Positions 45,501 to 56,580 of a stretch of 64,000 nt of DNA are shown one piece after another. Where the stretch lies: positions 90,001 to 154,000 of the forward strand of contig JAPDFW010000084.1 of assembly GCA_028826165.1 (NCBI GenBank). The letters are read 5' to 3'. The position numbers and the translations under genes are program-made. Within the stretch, counting starts at the first letter, position 1. Each line of letters opens with the position of its first letter. The notes under the pieces were generated by a model. The model did no database searches. It was not told the DNA's origin and saw only the letters and a program-made list of their open reading frames with translations. This stretch comes from Anaeramoeba ignava (taxonomy: Eukaryota; Metamonada; Anaeramoebidae).

Positions 45501-47975
45501 TTAAACATAATTGTGATTAAATTCGAAGAATATGCAACATGTATTGCAGTAATATAATCTTTTTCAATTATTTCCTCCTTAATAAGTTTTTGTCTACCTG
45601 ATATTATATCTATCATTATGATTTGATTGAAATAAGAATTTGGGGAAATTCTAAAATTTAAAATTTAAAATTAAAATTAAAATTAAAATTAAAATTAAAA
45701 TTAAAATTAAAAAAAAGAATTTTTTTCTTTAATCAAAAATACTCGGAATAAGTAAAAGCAACCACAATATTTGAGTTGATCCAATTAAGACCAATTATTG
45801 GATTCTGAAACACATAGTAACTTGATTGAACAGCTCCTTTTTTATAATCCAATATCTTTGATATTTATATTTAAAAAAAAAACAAATAAATAAATAAATT
45901 TAGATTTTAAATAATAAGAAATATATTAAATACTTGAAGAATTCCATCAATAGTTCCAACTGCAATTAAATTAGATTCTTTTGAAAAAGTACAAGATGAT
46001 AACGATGTGACTTGTGAACTAATTGTTTCAGTATGTCCAATAAGTTTAATAGTATTTAAAGTTTTTCTTTGTGTAATTAAAATAGGATCAATTTTTGAAT
46101 CAGCTTTCCATTTCCATCTAAAATATTTTTTGAAAAATAAAAATTAATATAAAAATATTTGAAAGAATATTTGAAAGAATATTTTTTTTACATTCTTCCA
46201 TCAATTGTAATCACAATAAAAGCATCATTTGAATAAGGGGATTTGCAAAATCCAATATTAGATGAATTTCTATTACGCAATCCTTTTGACAATCTTGTTT
46301 GATTAGCCATATTAATTTTTTTGAAATGAACAGAATCTGAATCAAAATGATGTTCCCATTGACTAATACTTCCATCTTCATGAAGACAATAAAAAATATT
46401 TGGGTGCAAATTGGAAAACTTCATTTTGCACAATGGTTGATCTGAATCTGTTATTCTTGCTGATCCAATAACAAGATCAAATGTGCAATCAACTACCATA
46501 ATTTCTCTTTCAAAAATAAAATATAGAATATCTTTTTTCTCATTTGAATAAATAAGTTGTTTAACATTTCTTGATTCTTCTTTTCCTTTTTTTTGATCTG
46601 TTTCTTTTTTAGGGGTTGTAGTTATAAGCTGATATTTTTTTGCGATTTTAATTGGTTTTTTATTTGAGTTAAAATCTAAAATTTAAAAAAAATCAATTTA
46701 AAAAAAATCAATTTAAAAAAATCATTTTAAAAAAATCATTTATTACCTTTTAATAAATAAAGCCAATCTGTTGATGAACATAATGCAAATTTTTTATCAT
46801 TGAAAGGATTAATTGCAATAGATGTTAATGTGAATGGAAGATCCAATTCCCATTTTATACTTCCTGCTTGTGGATCACTTGTTTTAGATATTTTATTTGG
46901 TAAATTCCATAAAACAATTTTAGAAGGTGAATGAAATGATAAAATGGATTGATTATGATTATCTAAGATCCAATTAATTTGAATAACTGATTTGTTTCTT
47001 AAGGTTTCATTTGATAAAATGAATAACGCCTTTTTAATTTTAATTTTAATTTTAATTTATAATTTTAATTTTAATTTTAATTTTAATTTTGATTTTAATT
47101 TTATATTTAATTTTGATTTTAATTTTATATTTAATTTTAATTTTAATTTTAATTTTAATTTTAATTTTAATTTTAATTTTAATTTTAATTTTAATTTTGA
47201 TTTTAATTTTATATTTTAATTTTAATTTTGATTTTAATTTTATATTTTAATTTTAATTTTGAATTTTAATTTTAATTTTAATTTTAATTTTAATTTTAAT
47301 TTTAATTTTAATTTTAATTTTAATTTTAATTTTAACTTTAATATTAATATTTAATTTTAATTTTAATTTTATAAATTAATTTTAATTTTAATTTTAATTT
47401 AAATTTTTAATTTTAATTTTAATTTTAATTTAATTTTAATTTTAATTTTAATTTTATAAATGAATTTTAATTCTAATTTTAACTTTTGCTCTTTTTGGTT
47501 CCCAAATTATAATATTTCCAGCAGAATCACCAGAAGCTAATTTTAAATAAAAAGTTTTATCATTTTCTTTTGGAAAACATTCTTGTGACCTTGAAAACAA
47601 CAAAAACATCAATTAAGAAAATAATTCAATAAAAAAAAATAATTTTTCATTAAGTTGAATAAAGAAAACAAACCAACAAACTGCTGTCACAAAAGCTTTA
47701 TGACCATCAAGTGCTTGAAGAACAGATAAACTTTCAGGATCAAGAACTACAACAATATTTTGACATCCATAACTTAAAAGAGCATTTTTTCCCCAATCAA
47801 TAGCATCTAAAATATAATATAATATAATATAAAAATAAAAATAAATTGTTTTTTGTTTTTTTTAACGGAATTTATTAAATTTTTATTTAGAAATTTAATA
47901 AATTAATTTAATTGATTTACGAGTATTTTGATTATCAAGAATTCCTGGAATAATTTTATGAAAATCCTTATTCAT
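42556..47975 (-). CDS. WDR11-like protein, two frameshifts in a repeat tract
   Basis: WDR11 is a double WD40 propeller protein acting in Golgi tethering and endosome-to-Golgi traffic. About 12 exons. The start (47975) encodes MNKDFHKIIPGILDNQNT, joined to HAIDWGKNALLSYGCQNIVV (47808-47676), the typical WDR11 opening. Then KLASGDSAGNIIIWEPKRAK; SILSFHSPSKIVLWNLPNK (about 47030-46745); MVVDCTFDLVIGSARITDS; AVGTIDGILQ; IGLNWINSNIVVAFTYSE; RPFEIWSLETFCPLQTISPN; VIGTNSGIIHYI. The C-terminal helical solenoid has FSETICKIADSLMAEKRNSE and ACQALQKVGMWGKAYLFSKM, and a KDKDEK tail. A 33-nt coding repeat separates propellers from solenoid; two copies lack one base in a homopolymer (43746-43750 and 43730-43734), breaking the frame. 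Identification is good; several exon edges are approximate. Confidence 0.82.
43700..44090 (-). repeat. 33-nt coding tandem repeat in WDR11
   Basis: About 11 copies encoding KKEDDLNNQI(D/E). The period is one 11-residue unit, as in right-handed coiled coils. Copies differ by single bases; two near the 3' end have five T rather than six in a run, shifting the frame. Confidence 0.88.
47035..47485. repeat. TTTTAATTTTGA satellite in a WDR11 intron
   Basis: 450 bp of TTTTAA units with TTTTGA variants between EPKRAK and ALFILSNETL. Coding strand AAAATT/AAAATC, practically without G. Confidence 0.88.
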
Positions 47976-48091
47976 TAAAAAATAAAGAAAAAAATGAAAA
48001 AATGAAAAAATTAAAATTAAAATTAAAATTTTTTTTCATTTTTTTCATTTTTTTTCCATTTTTTTTCCGTTTTTTTTAGAATTAATATAAA
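47976..48091. promoter_or_regulatory. Divergent promoter, WDR11 / kinase gene
   Basis: 116 bp between starts. AAAAAAATGAAAAAATGAAAA faces WDR11 and TTTTTTTTCATTTTTTTCATTT faces the kinase gene, so the motif flips at the centre of the spacer. Confidence 0.55.
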
Positions 48092-51000
48092 ATGAACTAT
48101 AATCCAACTTTAACTCCAGCTAATATGGTAACTCAAATTCTATTTCTCGGGAGAGACTTTAGTCATAAACCAAAGCAAGCTAAATTCAATAAAAATAAGA
48201 TTCAAAGATTTTCAGAAAGAGCTAAAACAATAATTAATCATATAAGGAAAATGAGTAAAAACCATTTTGCAAAATAAAATAGAAAATCAAAAAAAAAATT
48301 TAAACCGAAAATTTCAATCAAAATTTAAATATAAAAGATCTTCAATCAGACTCAAATAAAGCAGAGAATCTTAAAGAAGAAATTACACACACATTTAATT
48401 TCTTTAAAAATTCAAGTAATTTCCTTTTAAAACATACAGATACAAATTGGATTCATCAATTTACAAAACATGGAACTGCAAAAGATCATTTTAAGAAATT
48501 ATTTGAAGATATGAAAGTATGTGGACTTTCATTATCACAAGAAATTTCGGAAATGTGGGGTTCTACAAAAGAAGATGAAATAGATGAGGGTTTGTTTATT
48601 TATTATTTATTATTTAATATTTATTATTTAATATTTAATATTTATTATTTAATATTTAATATTTATTATTTATTATTTATTATTTAATATTTAATATTTA
48701 ATATTTATTTAATATTTAATATTTATTATTTAATATTTATTATTTAATATTTATTATTTAATATTTAATATTAAAGAAAAAGATAGTGATGAATTCTTTC
48801 AAATTCTCGAAGATCTTCTTGAAGATAAAGTTCATCTTGATAAAATTATTGAACAGCAAACAAAAATCAAATCAATTAATAAAAATCAAATTTATGAAGC
48901 TCTTGAACATCAAAAATTTTTATTTAGTTTACATAAAGAATATGAACCAGAAAATTGGGAAAGAAATATTCATATTTCGGAAATTCCTCCTTCTCATTTG
49001 AAATTTGGTAATCGTATTGGAATTGGAGGATATGGAGAAGTAAAAAGTTCTTTTAATATTTTATTATTAAATTAATCAACATAAATTGGATTGAAAAAAA
49101 ATAATTTTTTTGATTGATTATTTAAAAAGGTTTTTCTTGGAGAAAGAAATGGAGAAACGGTTGCAATAAAACAATTAATTGATTTACAAACAAATTCTGA
49201 TGTAGTTCAACAATTTAAAAAAGAAGTTTATATTCTTGCGTAAAACTAAAAAAGAAATTTATTATAAATTTTTATATTTATATTTATATTATTATCACAA
49301 TCTTCATAAAAATTTAAATATTCTTAGAGGTTGTCAACATAGAAATATTATTCAACTTCTTGGAGGTCGGATTTCTGGTGTAAAATTTAAGAAAATTATT
49401 CAAGAAAAAAATTATTCAAGAAAAAAATTATTTAAAAAAATTATTTAAAAAATTTTCAACAATTTTAAAAGCCTCCATATTATTATGTAATGGAATATCA
49501 TAAACTTGGAGATTTATCCAATTTTATTCACTCCATCCAAAAACCTCTTTATATTTTGCTTGATATTGCACGACAAGTTTGTGTTGGAATGCAATTTCTT
49601 CATGATAAAAAAGTTATGCATCGGTAAATCAATTTGTTTAGTTCATTTTATTTTCTATTTTTATGGAAATAATTTTTCCAAAAACTAAAATCAAAAAAAA
49701 CCAAATATTTTTTTTAGGGATTTAAAACCACAAAATATTTTAATTAGTGAACAAGATGGAGAATTTGTTGCAAAAATTATTGATTTTGGAGATTGCTCTG
49801 TTGACAAAACATTACAAAATACATTAAAAGGAACACCAGGAAGGATTGCACCAGAAGTAGTAAGTAATCCATTTAAGAATCATTTAAGAATTATTTAAGA
49901 ATCATTTACAAACCATTTACAAATCATTTACAAATCATTTACAAATCATTTACAAATAATTAACAAATCATTTAAAAATCATTTACAAACCATTTACAAA
50001 TAATTTACAAATAATTTACAAATCATTTACAAATAATTTACAAATCATTTACAAATAATTTACAAATCATTTACAAATAATTTACAAATCATTTACAAAT
50101 AATAATTTACAAATAATTTACAAATAATTTACAAATAATCATTTACAAATAATTTACAAATAATTTACAAATAATCATTTACAAATAATTTACAAATAAT
50201 CATTTACAAATAATTTACAAATCATTTACAAATCATTTAAAAATTATTTAAAAATCATTTACAAACCATTTACAAATAATTTACAAATCATTTACAAATC
50301 ATTTAAAAATCATTTACAAATCATTTACAAACCATTTACAAATAATTTACAAATAATTTACAAATCATTTACAAATCATTTACAAATAATATACAAATCA
50401 TTTACAAACCATTTACAAATAATTTATAAATAATATTCAAATAATTTACAAATCATTTACAAATAATTTACAAATAATTTACAAATAATTTACAAATAAT
50501 TTACAAATAATTTACAAATAATTTACAAATAATTTACAAATAATTTACAAATAATTTACAAATAATTTACAAATCATTTACAAATAATTTACAAATCATT
50601 TACAAATAATTTACAAATAATTTACAAATAATTTACAAATAATTTATAAATAATTTACAAATAATATACAAATCATTTACAAATAATTTACAAATAATTT
50701 ACAAATCATTTACAAATAATTTACAAATAATTTACAAATAATTTACAAATAATTTACAAACCATTTACAAATAATTTACAAATAATTTACAAATAATTTA
50801 CAAATAATTTACAAATAATTTACAAATAATTTACAAATAATTTACAAATAATTTACAAATAATTTACAAATAATTTACAAATAATTTACAAATAATTTAC
50901 AAATAATTTACAAATAATTTACAAATAATTTACAAATAATTTACAAATCATTTACAAATAATTTAAAAATCATTTACAAATCATTTACAAATCATTTAAA

Positions 51001-54000
51001 AATAATCATTTACAAATAATTTACAAATAATTTACAAATAATTTACAAATAATTTACAAACCATTTACAAATAATTTACAAATAATATTCAAATAATATT
51101 CAAATCATTTACAAACCATTTACAAATCATTTACAAATAATCATTTACAAATAATTTACAAATCATTTACAAATAATTTACAAATCATTTACAAATCATT
51201 TACAAATAATATTCAAATAATATTCAAATCATTTACAAACCATTTACAAATAATTTACAAATAATTTACAAATAATTTACAAACCATTTACAAATAATTT
51301 ACAAATAATTTACAAATCATTTAAAAATAATTTACAAATCATTTACAAATAATTTACAAATCATTTACAAATCATTTACAAATAATTTACAAATAATTTA
51401 CAAATAATTTACAAACCATTTACAAATAATATTCAAATAATTTACAAATAATTTACAAATAATTTACAAATAATTTACAAATCATTTACAAATCATTTAC
51501 AAATCATTTACAAATAATATTCAAATAATATTCAAATATAAAGATAAATAATTTACAAATAATTTACAAATAATTTACAAATCATTTACAAATCATTTAC
51601 AAATCATTTACAAATCATTTACAAATAATTTACAAATAATTTACAAATAATTTACAAACCATTTACAAATAATATTCAAATAATTTACAAACCATTTACA
51701 AATAATTTACAAATAATTTACAAATAATTTACAAATCATTTACAAATAATTTACAAATAATTTACAAATCATTTACAAATAATTTACAAACCATTTACAA
51801 ACCATTTACAAACCATTTACAAACCATTTACAAATAATTTACAAATAATTTACAAATAATTTACAAATCATTTACAAATCATTTACAAATCATTTACAAA
51901 TAATTTACAAATCATTTACAAATAATATTCAAATATAAAGATAAATAGTGAAGCAGGTTACACATTCTCAGCAGATATTTTCAGTTTTGGAATGATCTTA
52001 TGGGAAATATATCATAGACAACAACCATTTTCTGGATTAACTTTCAACCAAATCAATGCATTACTTATTTCACAGAAAAACATAGAAGAAAAAAGACCTA
52101 AAATCAAAGAAGATTGCCCATCAAACTTGAAGAAATTAATAGAAGAATGCTGGGCAGAAATACCAACAGAACGACCATCATTCAAGAAAATCGAGCATGA
52201 ATTATCAGAAATATTAGTAGAAATGGAAAAAATGAACGACAATCAAAATATTGAGAATGATGAAAAACCAATAGTTAAAAATATCCAAAAAAGAATAGTT
52301 TCTGTGAAAAATGTCAAGAGTCTTATTAGTGCATGCAGAACAGCAAGTCCAGGAGAAGTTATTGAATTATCATCTGGAACTTATCATGTGAAAAAACCAC
52401 TTGTTTTGAATTCATCAGAAATTATTATTCGTCCCAAACGATTGATGAGAAATCAAGAGGTTAATATACAAATTGACAATTCACTCAAGCCTTTGATAAT
52501 TATTAAAGGACAGAAAAACATTATTCAAGGCATTCATTTGTGTTGCTATTTTGAATCCAAAAATAGTAATGAAATATTCAAGGAAAATATTGGCATTGTT
52601 GAAATTTGTGAAGGAAATGAGCATGTGATTCAAGAGTGCACAATTGAAAGCAAGGATTCGCGAATGTGTTGTGTTTTTGTTCACGGATCTGCAACAAATA
52701 CAACAATTAAAGAAAATAATATTTTTGGTGGAAAAAATGGAATTTTATTGTTTGATAAAGGATATTCAATCATTGAAAAAAATGAGATTTTTTCATCGTT
52801 TGAAAATGGAATAAGATGTGATTATGAATCTTCTGTTGATATTTTTGAGAACCGTATTCATAACAATTTAAAAAATGCGGTTATGATTAAGAATTCACGA
52901 GTTCAGTTGAAATTGAATCGGATATCATCTGCTCAATTTGGGGTTTTTGTGAAAAAGGCGCAATATGTTTTGATTGAACAAAACACGATATTTATGAATA
53001 GTTCTATTGGTGTTTATATAGAAAATGAATCTAAATGTGATATTTTATCAAATGAAGTGTTTCAAAATCGAATTGGAATTGATATTGATGAGACATCCAA
53101 AGTGAAAATTGAGGTAAATTTGAAAATCAAAATCAAAATCAATATTAAAATTAAAATTAAAATTATAATTAAAATTAAAATTTAAATTAAAATTAATATT
53201 AAAATTAAAATTAAAATTAAAATTAAAATCAAAATTTAAAATCAAAATCAAAATCAAAATTAAAATTAAAATTAAAAATCAAAATCAAAATTAAAATTAA
53301 AATTAAAATTAAAATTAAAATTAAAATCAAAATTAAAATTAAAATTAAAATTAAAATTAAAATTAAAATTAAAATTAAAATTAAAATTAAAATTAAAATC
53401 AAAATTAAAATTAAAATTAAAATTAAAATTAAAATTAAAATTAAAATTAAAATTAAAATTAAAATTAAAATTAAAATCAAAATTAAAATTAAAATTAAAA
53501 ATCAAAATCAAAATTAAAATTAAAATCAAAATTAAAATTAAAATTAAAATTAAAAATCAAAATTAAAATTAAAATTAAAATCAAAATTAAAATTAAAAAT
53601 TAAAATTAAAATTAAAATTAAAATTAAAATTAAAATTAAAAATCAAAAATTAAAATTAAAATTAAAATTAAAATTAAAATCAAAATTAAAATCAAAATTA
53701 AAATCAAAATTAAAATCAAAATTAAAATTAAAAAATTAAAATTAAAATTAAAATTAAAATTAAAATTAAAATTAAAATCAAAATTAATATTAAAATCAAA
53801 ATTAAAATTAAAATTAAAATTAAAATTAAAATTAAAATTAAAATCAAAATCAAAATTAAAATCAAAATTAAAAATTAAAATTAAAATTAAAATTAAAATA
53901 AAAATTAAAATTAAAATTAAAATTAAAATCAAAATTAAAATTAAAATTAAAATCAAAATTGAAATTAAAATCAAAATCAAAATTAAAATTCAAAATCAAA

Positions 54001-55459
54001 ATTAAAATCAAAATTAAATTTGAAATAGAAAAATACACTGTCGAAAAATGAAGACAAACAAATCAATATTCCATTAAGTAATCAAACAATAATACAAAAA
54101 GAAAACGAAATTGAGGAAATTGAAGATGATACAGAAATAGATTCAGGAGAAGATGATGTGCAAATGATTATACACGAACAACAAAAAAGAATAGTTGACA
54201 TTTCAGGAAAAACAGGAGGATTTAAAAGCATCAACGAAGCAATATCAATTTCATCACCAGGAGATACAATCAAGATTCTTGCAGGAATATACCAAGAAAA
54301 AATCATACTCGATAAAGAAAATCTGACAATAAAAGGAGCAAAAAATCAAAACGTTTCTTTAAAATTTAAAAAATCAAGTCCGCTTTTAATACAAGCGCAA
54401 ACAGGAACAATTTCAAATATAAACTTCATTTATGAAGGAGAAAGACAATATGCTGTTGAGATACCCAAAGGATCTGTTTGTTTGACGGATTGCACAATTC
54501 GTGGTCAAGGAGTTGCTTGTGTTGGGATACATGATTCAGCAAATCCGCAACTGAAAAGATGCAAGATTTCGCATGGAAAAGTTGGTGTTGTCTTCTATAA
54601 CTCGGCACAGGGCAAGCTTATTGAATGTGATATCTCTGAAAATGCAATTCAGGGAGTTGTCATCACAACAAATGCAACACCCGTCTTGTCTCATTGCAAT
54701 GTTTTCAAGAATAATCAAGGAGGAATTGCGATCTATGATTCGGGAAAAGGCGAAATTGAGCACTCCGATATCTCATTTAACAAGCTTTCGGGAGTGCAGA
54801 TTCGCAGTATTGCAATGCCTGTTTTTCATGATAACAATATACACCATAATCAACAGGCAGGAATATTTATTTTCGAAAGTGGAGGTGGTGAAGTTCTGAA
54901 AAACAAAATTTTCGAAAATGGAAAATCAGGAGTTGCAATTAAATCAAAATCAGACCCTAAAATTTTCGAAAATGAAATATATTCCAATAAGGAGTCTGGT
55001 GTGTTTGTTTACAACACGGGATTTGGGAGCATTGAAAATAACAAAATTTATTCTAATTCCTTAAGCGGTTTGCAAATCAAAGTTGAAAGTAATCCTCGAG
55101 TTAAGGGCAATTCCATTTATAATAACGAAGGTTCTGGAGTCTTTGTTTATCATCATGGTCTAGGCGTTATTGAGTTCAATGAGATACACTCGAATAATGT
55201 GCATGGGATCGATATTGGATCTGAATCGAATCCGGAGGTTCATTCGAATAGAATTTATAACAATGAATTGGGTGGTTTGTTTGTACTTACAAATGGTGCT
55301 GGTGTTTTTACTCAGAATCTTTTCTATTCAAATCAAGATCCTCAAATTTTTATTCAATCAAGATCTTCTCCTACTATTGATGATTCAAATATTATTCCTG
55401 AAAATGGAATTATTGATGAAAATAAACCAATGTCTGATCAAAGTTCGAAAAAGAAATGA
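48092..55459 (+). CDS. TKL-like kinase fused to two right-handed beta-helix domains
   Basis: Exons 48092-48254, 48338-48589, 48777-49039, 49130-49239, 49328-49379, 49472-49623, 49718-49859, 51941-53113, 54029-55459; sum 3738 nt, 1245 residues, in frame. The N-terminal 210 residues are helical and unrecognised. The kinase domain (about 212-450) has GNRIGIGGYGEV, TVAIKQL, VMHRDLKPQNIL, IIDFGDCS, GTPGRIAPEV and SFGMILWEIYHRQQPF, ending CWAEIPTERPSFKKI: all catalytic residues present, TKL-like. Residues about 475-769 and 815-1230 are two parallel beta-helix domains of the PbH1/CASH type (IELSSGTYHVKKPLVL, then NGILLFDKGYSIIEKNEI; second: SPGDTIKILAGIYQEKIIL and repeats such as NKESGVFVYNTGFGSIENNK), similar to FBXO11 and SHCBP1. 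These could bind glycans or proteins. No signal peptide or TM segment. Two large satellite introns. TGA stop. Confidence 0.92.
48590..48776. repeat. TTTAATATTTATTA satellite in kinase intron 2
   Basis: About 180 bp of TATTATTTAATATT units between DE and KDSDEFFQILED. Confidence 0.85.
49860..51940. repeat. 2-kb ATTTACAAATA satellite in kinase intron 7
   Basis: About 190 tandem copies of ATTTACAAATA/ATTTACAAATC. It splits the kinase domain just after the APE motif; APEV joins INSEAGYTFSADIFSFG using acceptor AAATATAAAG at 51940. The coding strand has C but almost no G. A copy of the acceptor region (TTCAAATATAAAGATAAATA) is embedded at about 51530-51550. Confidence 0.95.
53114..54028. repeat. 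AAAATTAAAATC satellite in kinase intron 8
   Basis: About 0.9 kb of AAAATT with AAAATC variants between the two beta-helix coding exons. The long Ile-Leu or Asn-Phe reading frames on the minus strand are products of this simple sequence. Confidence 0.93.
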
Positions 55460-56580
55460 ATTTAAAAAATTAATATACAATTTATAAAAAATTGATTTAA
55501 AATTGATTAAAAATTAATATACAATTTAATATACAAATTAATATACAATTTAATATACAATTTAATATACAAATTGATTAAAATTTGATTAAAAATTGAT
55601 TTAAAATTGGATTAAAAATTGATTGAAAGATTGATTGAAAATTGGATTAAAAGATTGATTTAAAATTTAAATTAAAAATGAATTGAAAATTGATTAAAAA
55701 TTGATTAAAAATTGATTGAAAAATTGATTAAAAATTGATTAAAAATTGATTAAAATTGGATTTAAAATTTGGATTAAAAGATTTGATTAAAAATTGATTG
55801 AAAATTTGATTTGAAAATTGATTGAAAATTGGATTAAAAATTGGATTGAAAATTGGATTTAAATTTGATTAAAAATTGGATTAAAAATTAATATACAATT
55901 TGATTGAAATTTGATTAAAAATTGATTAAAAATTGATTAAAAATTGATTAAAAATTGATTAAAAATTGATTAAAAATTGATTAAAAATTTATTAAAAATT
56001 GATTTAAAATTTAAATTAAAAATTGATTAAAAATTGATTTAAAATTGGATTGAAAAGAAATTGAAAAGAAATTGAAAAGAAATTGAAAAGAAAAACAAAG
56101 TATTTTTTTTTAAATCAACTTTTTTTTTTGGAAAATTTTTATCTTATGGAAAAAAAAAAGAAAAAAAAAAAGAAAAACAAATTTCCATCATTTTTGTTTG
56201 AAGAAAAAAAAATTTCATAAGAAAATTAAATTTTTCATTGTTCATTGTTCATTTCAATTGCTAATTTTTGATTTTTTGATTTTTTGATTTTTTGATTTTT
56301 TGATTTTTTGATTTTGATTTTTTGATTTTGATTTTGATTTTGATTTTGATTTTTTAATTTTGATTTTTTGATTTTAATTTTGATTTTAATTTTAATTTTG
56401 ATTTTTTGATTTTGATTTTGATTTTGATTTTTGATTTTTTAATTTTGATTTTTTGATTTTTTGGATTGAGTTAACGATGAACTACAAACAGAATGAACTT
56501 TTGAATTGGAAAAAAAGAAAAAAAGAAAAAAGAATAGAAAAGAAAAAGAAAAAAAAGAAAAAAGAAAAAAAGAAAGTAAA
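55460..56580. repeat. Convergent spacer with AAAATTGATT and TTTTTGA satellites
   Basis: 1.1 kb between two stops. 55475-56060 is a degenerate AAAATTGATT array, with AATTGAAAAG units near 56045-56090. 56260-56465 is a TTTTTGATTTTGA array. 56100-56250 is A/T-rich with poly-T. No gene seen. Confidence 0.75.

Noticed and set aside
49860-51940. CRISPR array or minisatellite gene
   Set aside because: Units are contiguous without spacers and lie in an intron between conserved kinase motifs.
53229-53980. Long minus-strand frames of alternating Ile-Leu or Asn-Phe
   Set aside because: They are translations of the AAAATT satellite in a kinase intron; no start context or non-repetitive sequence.
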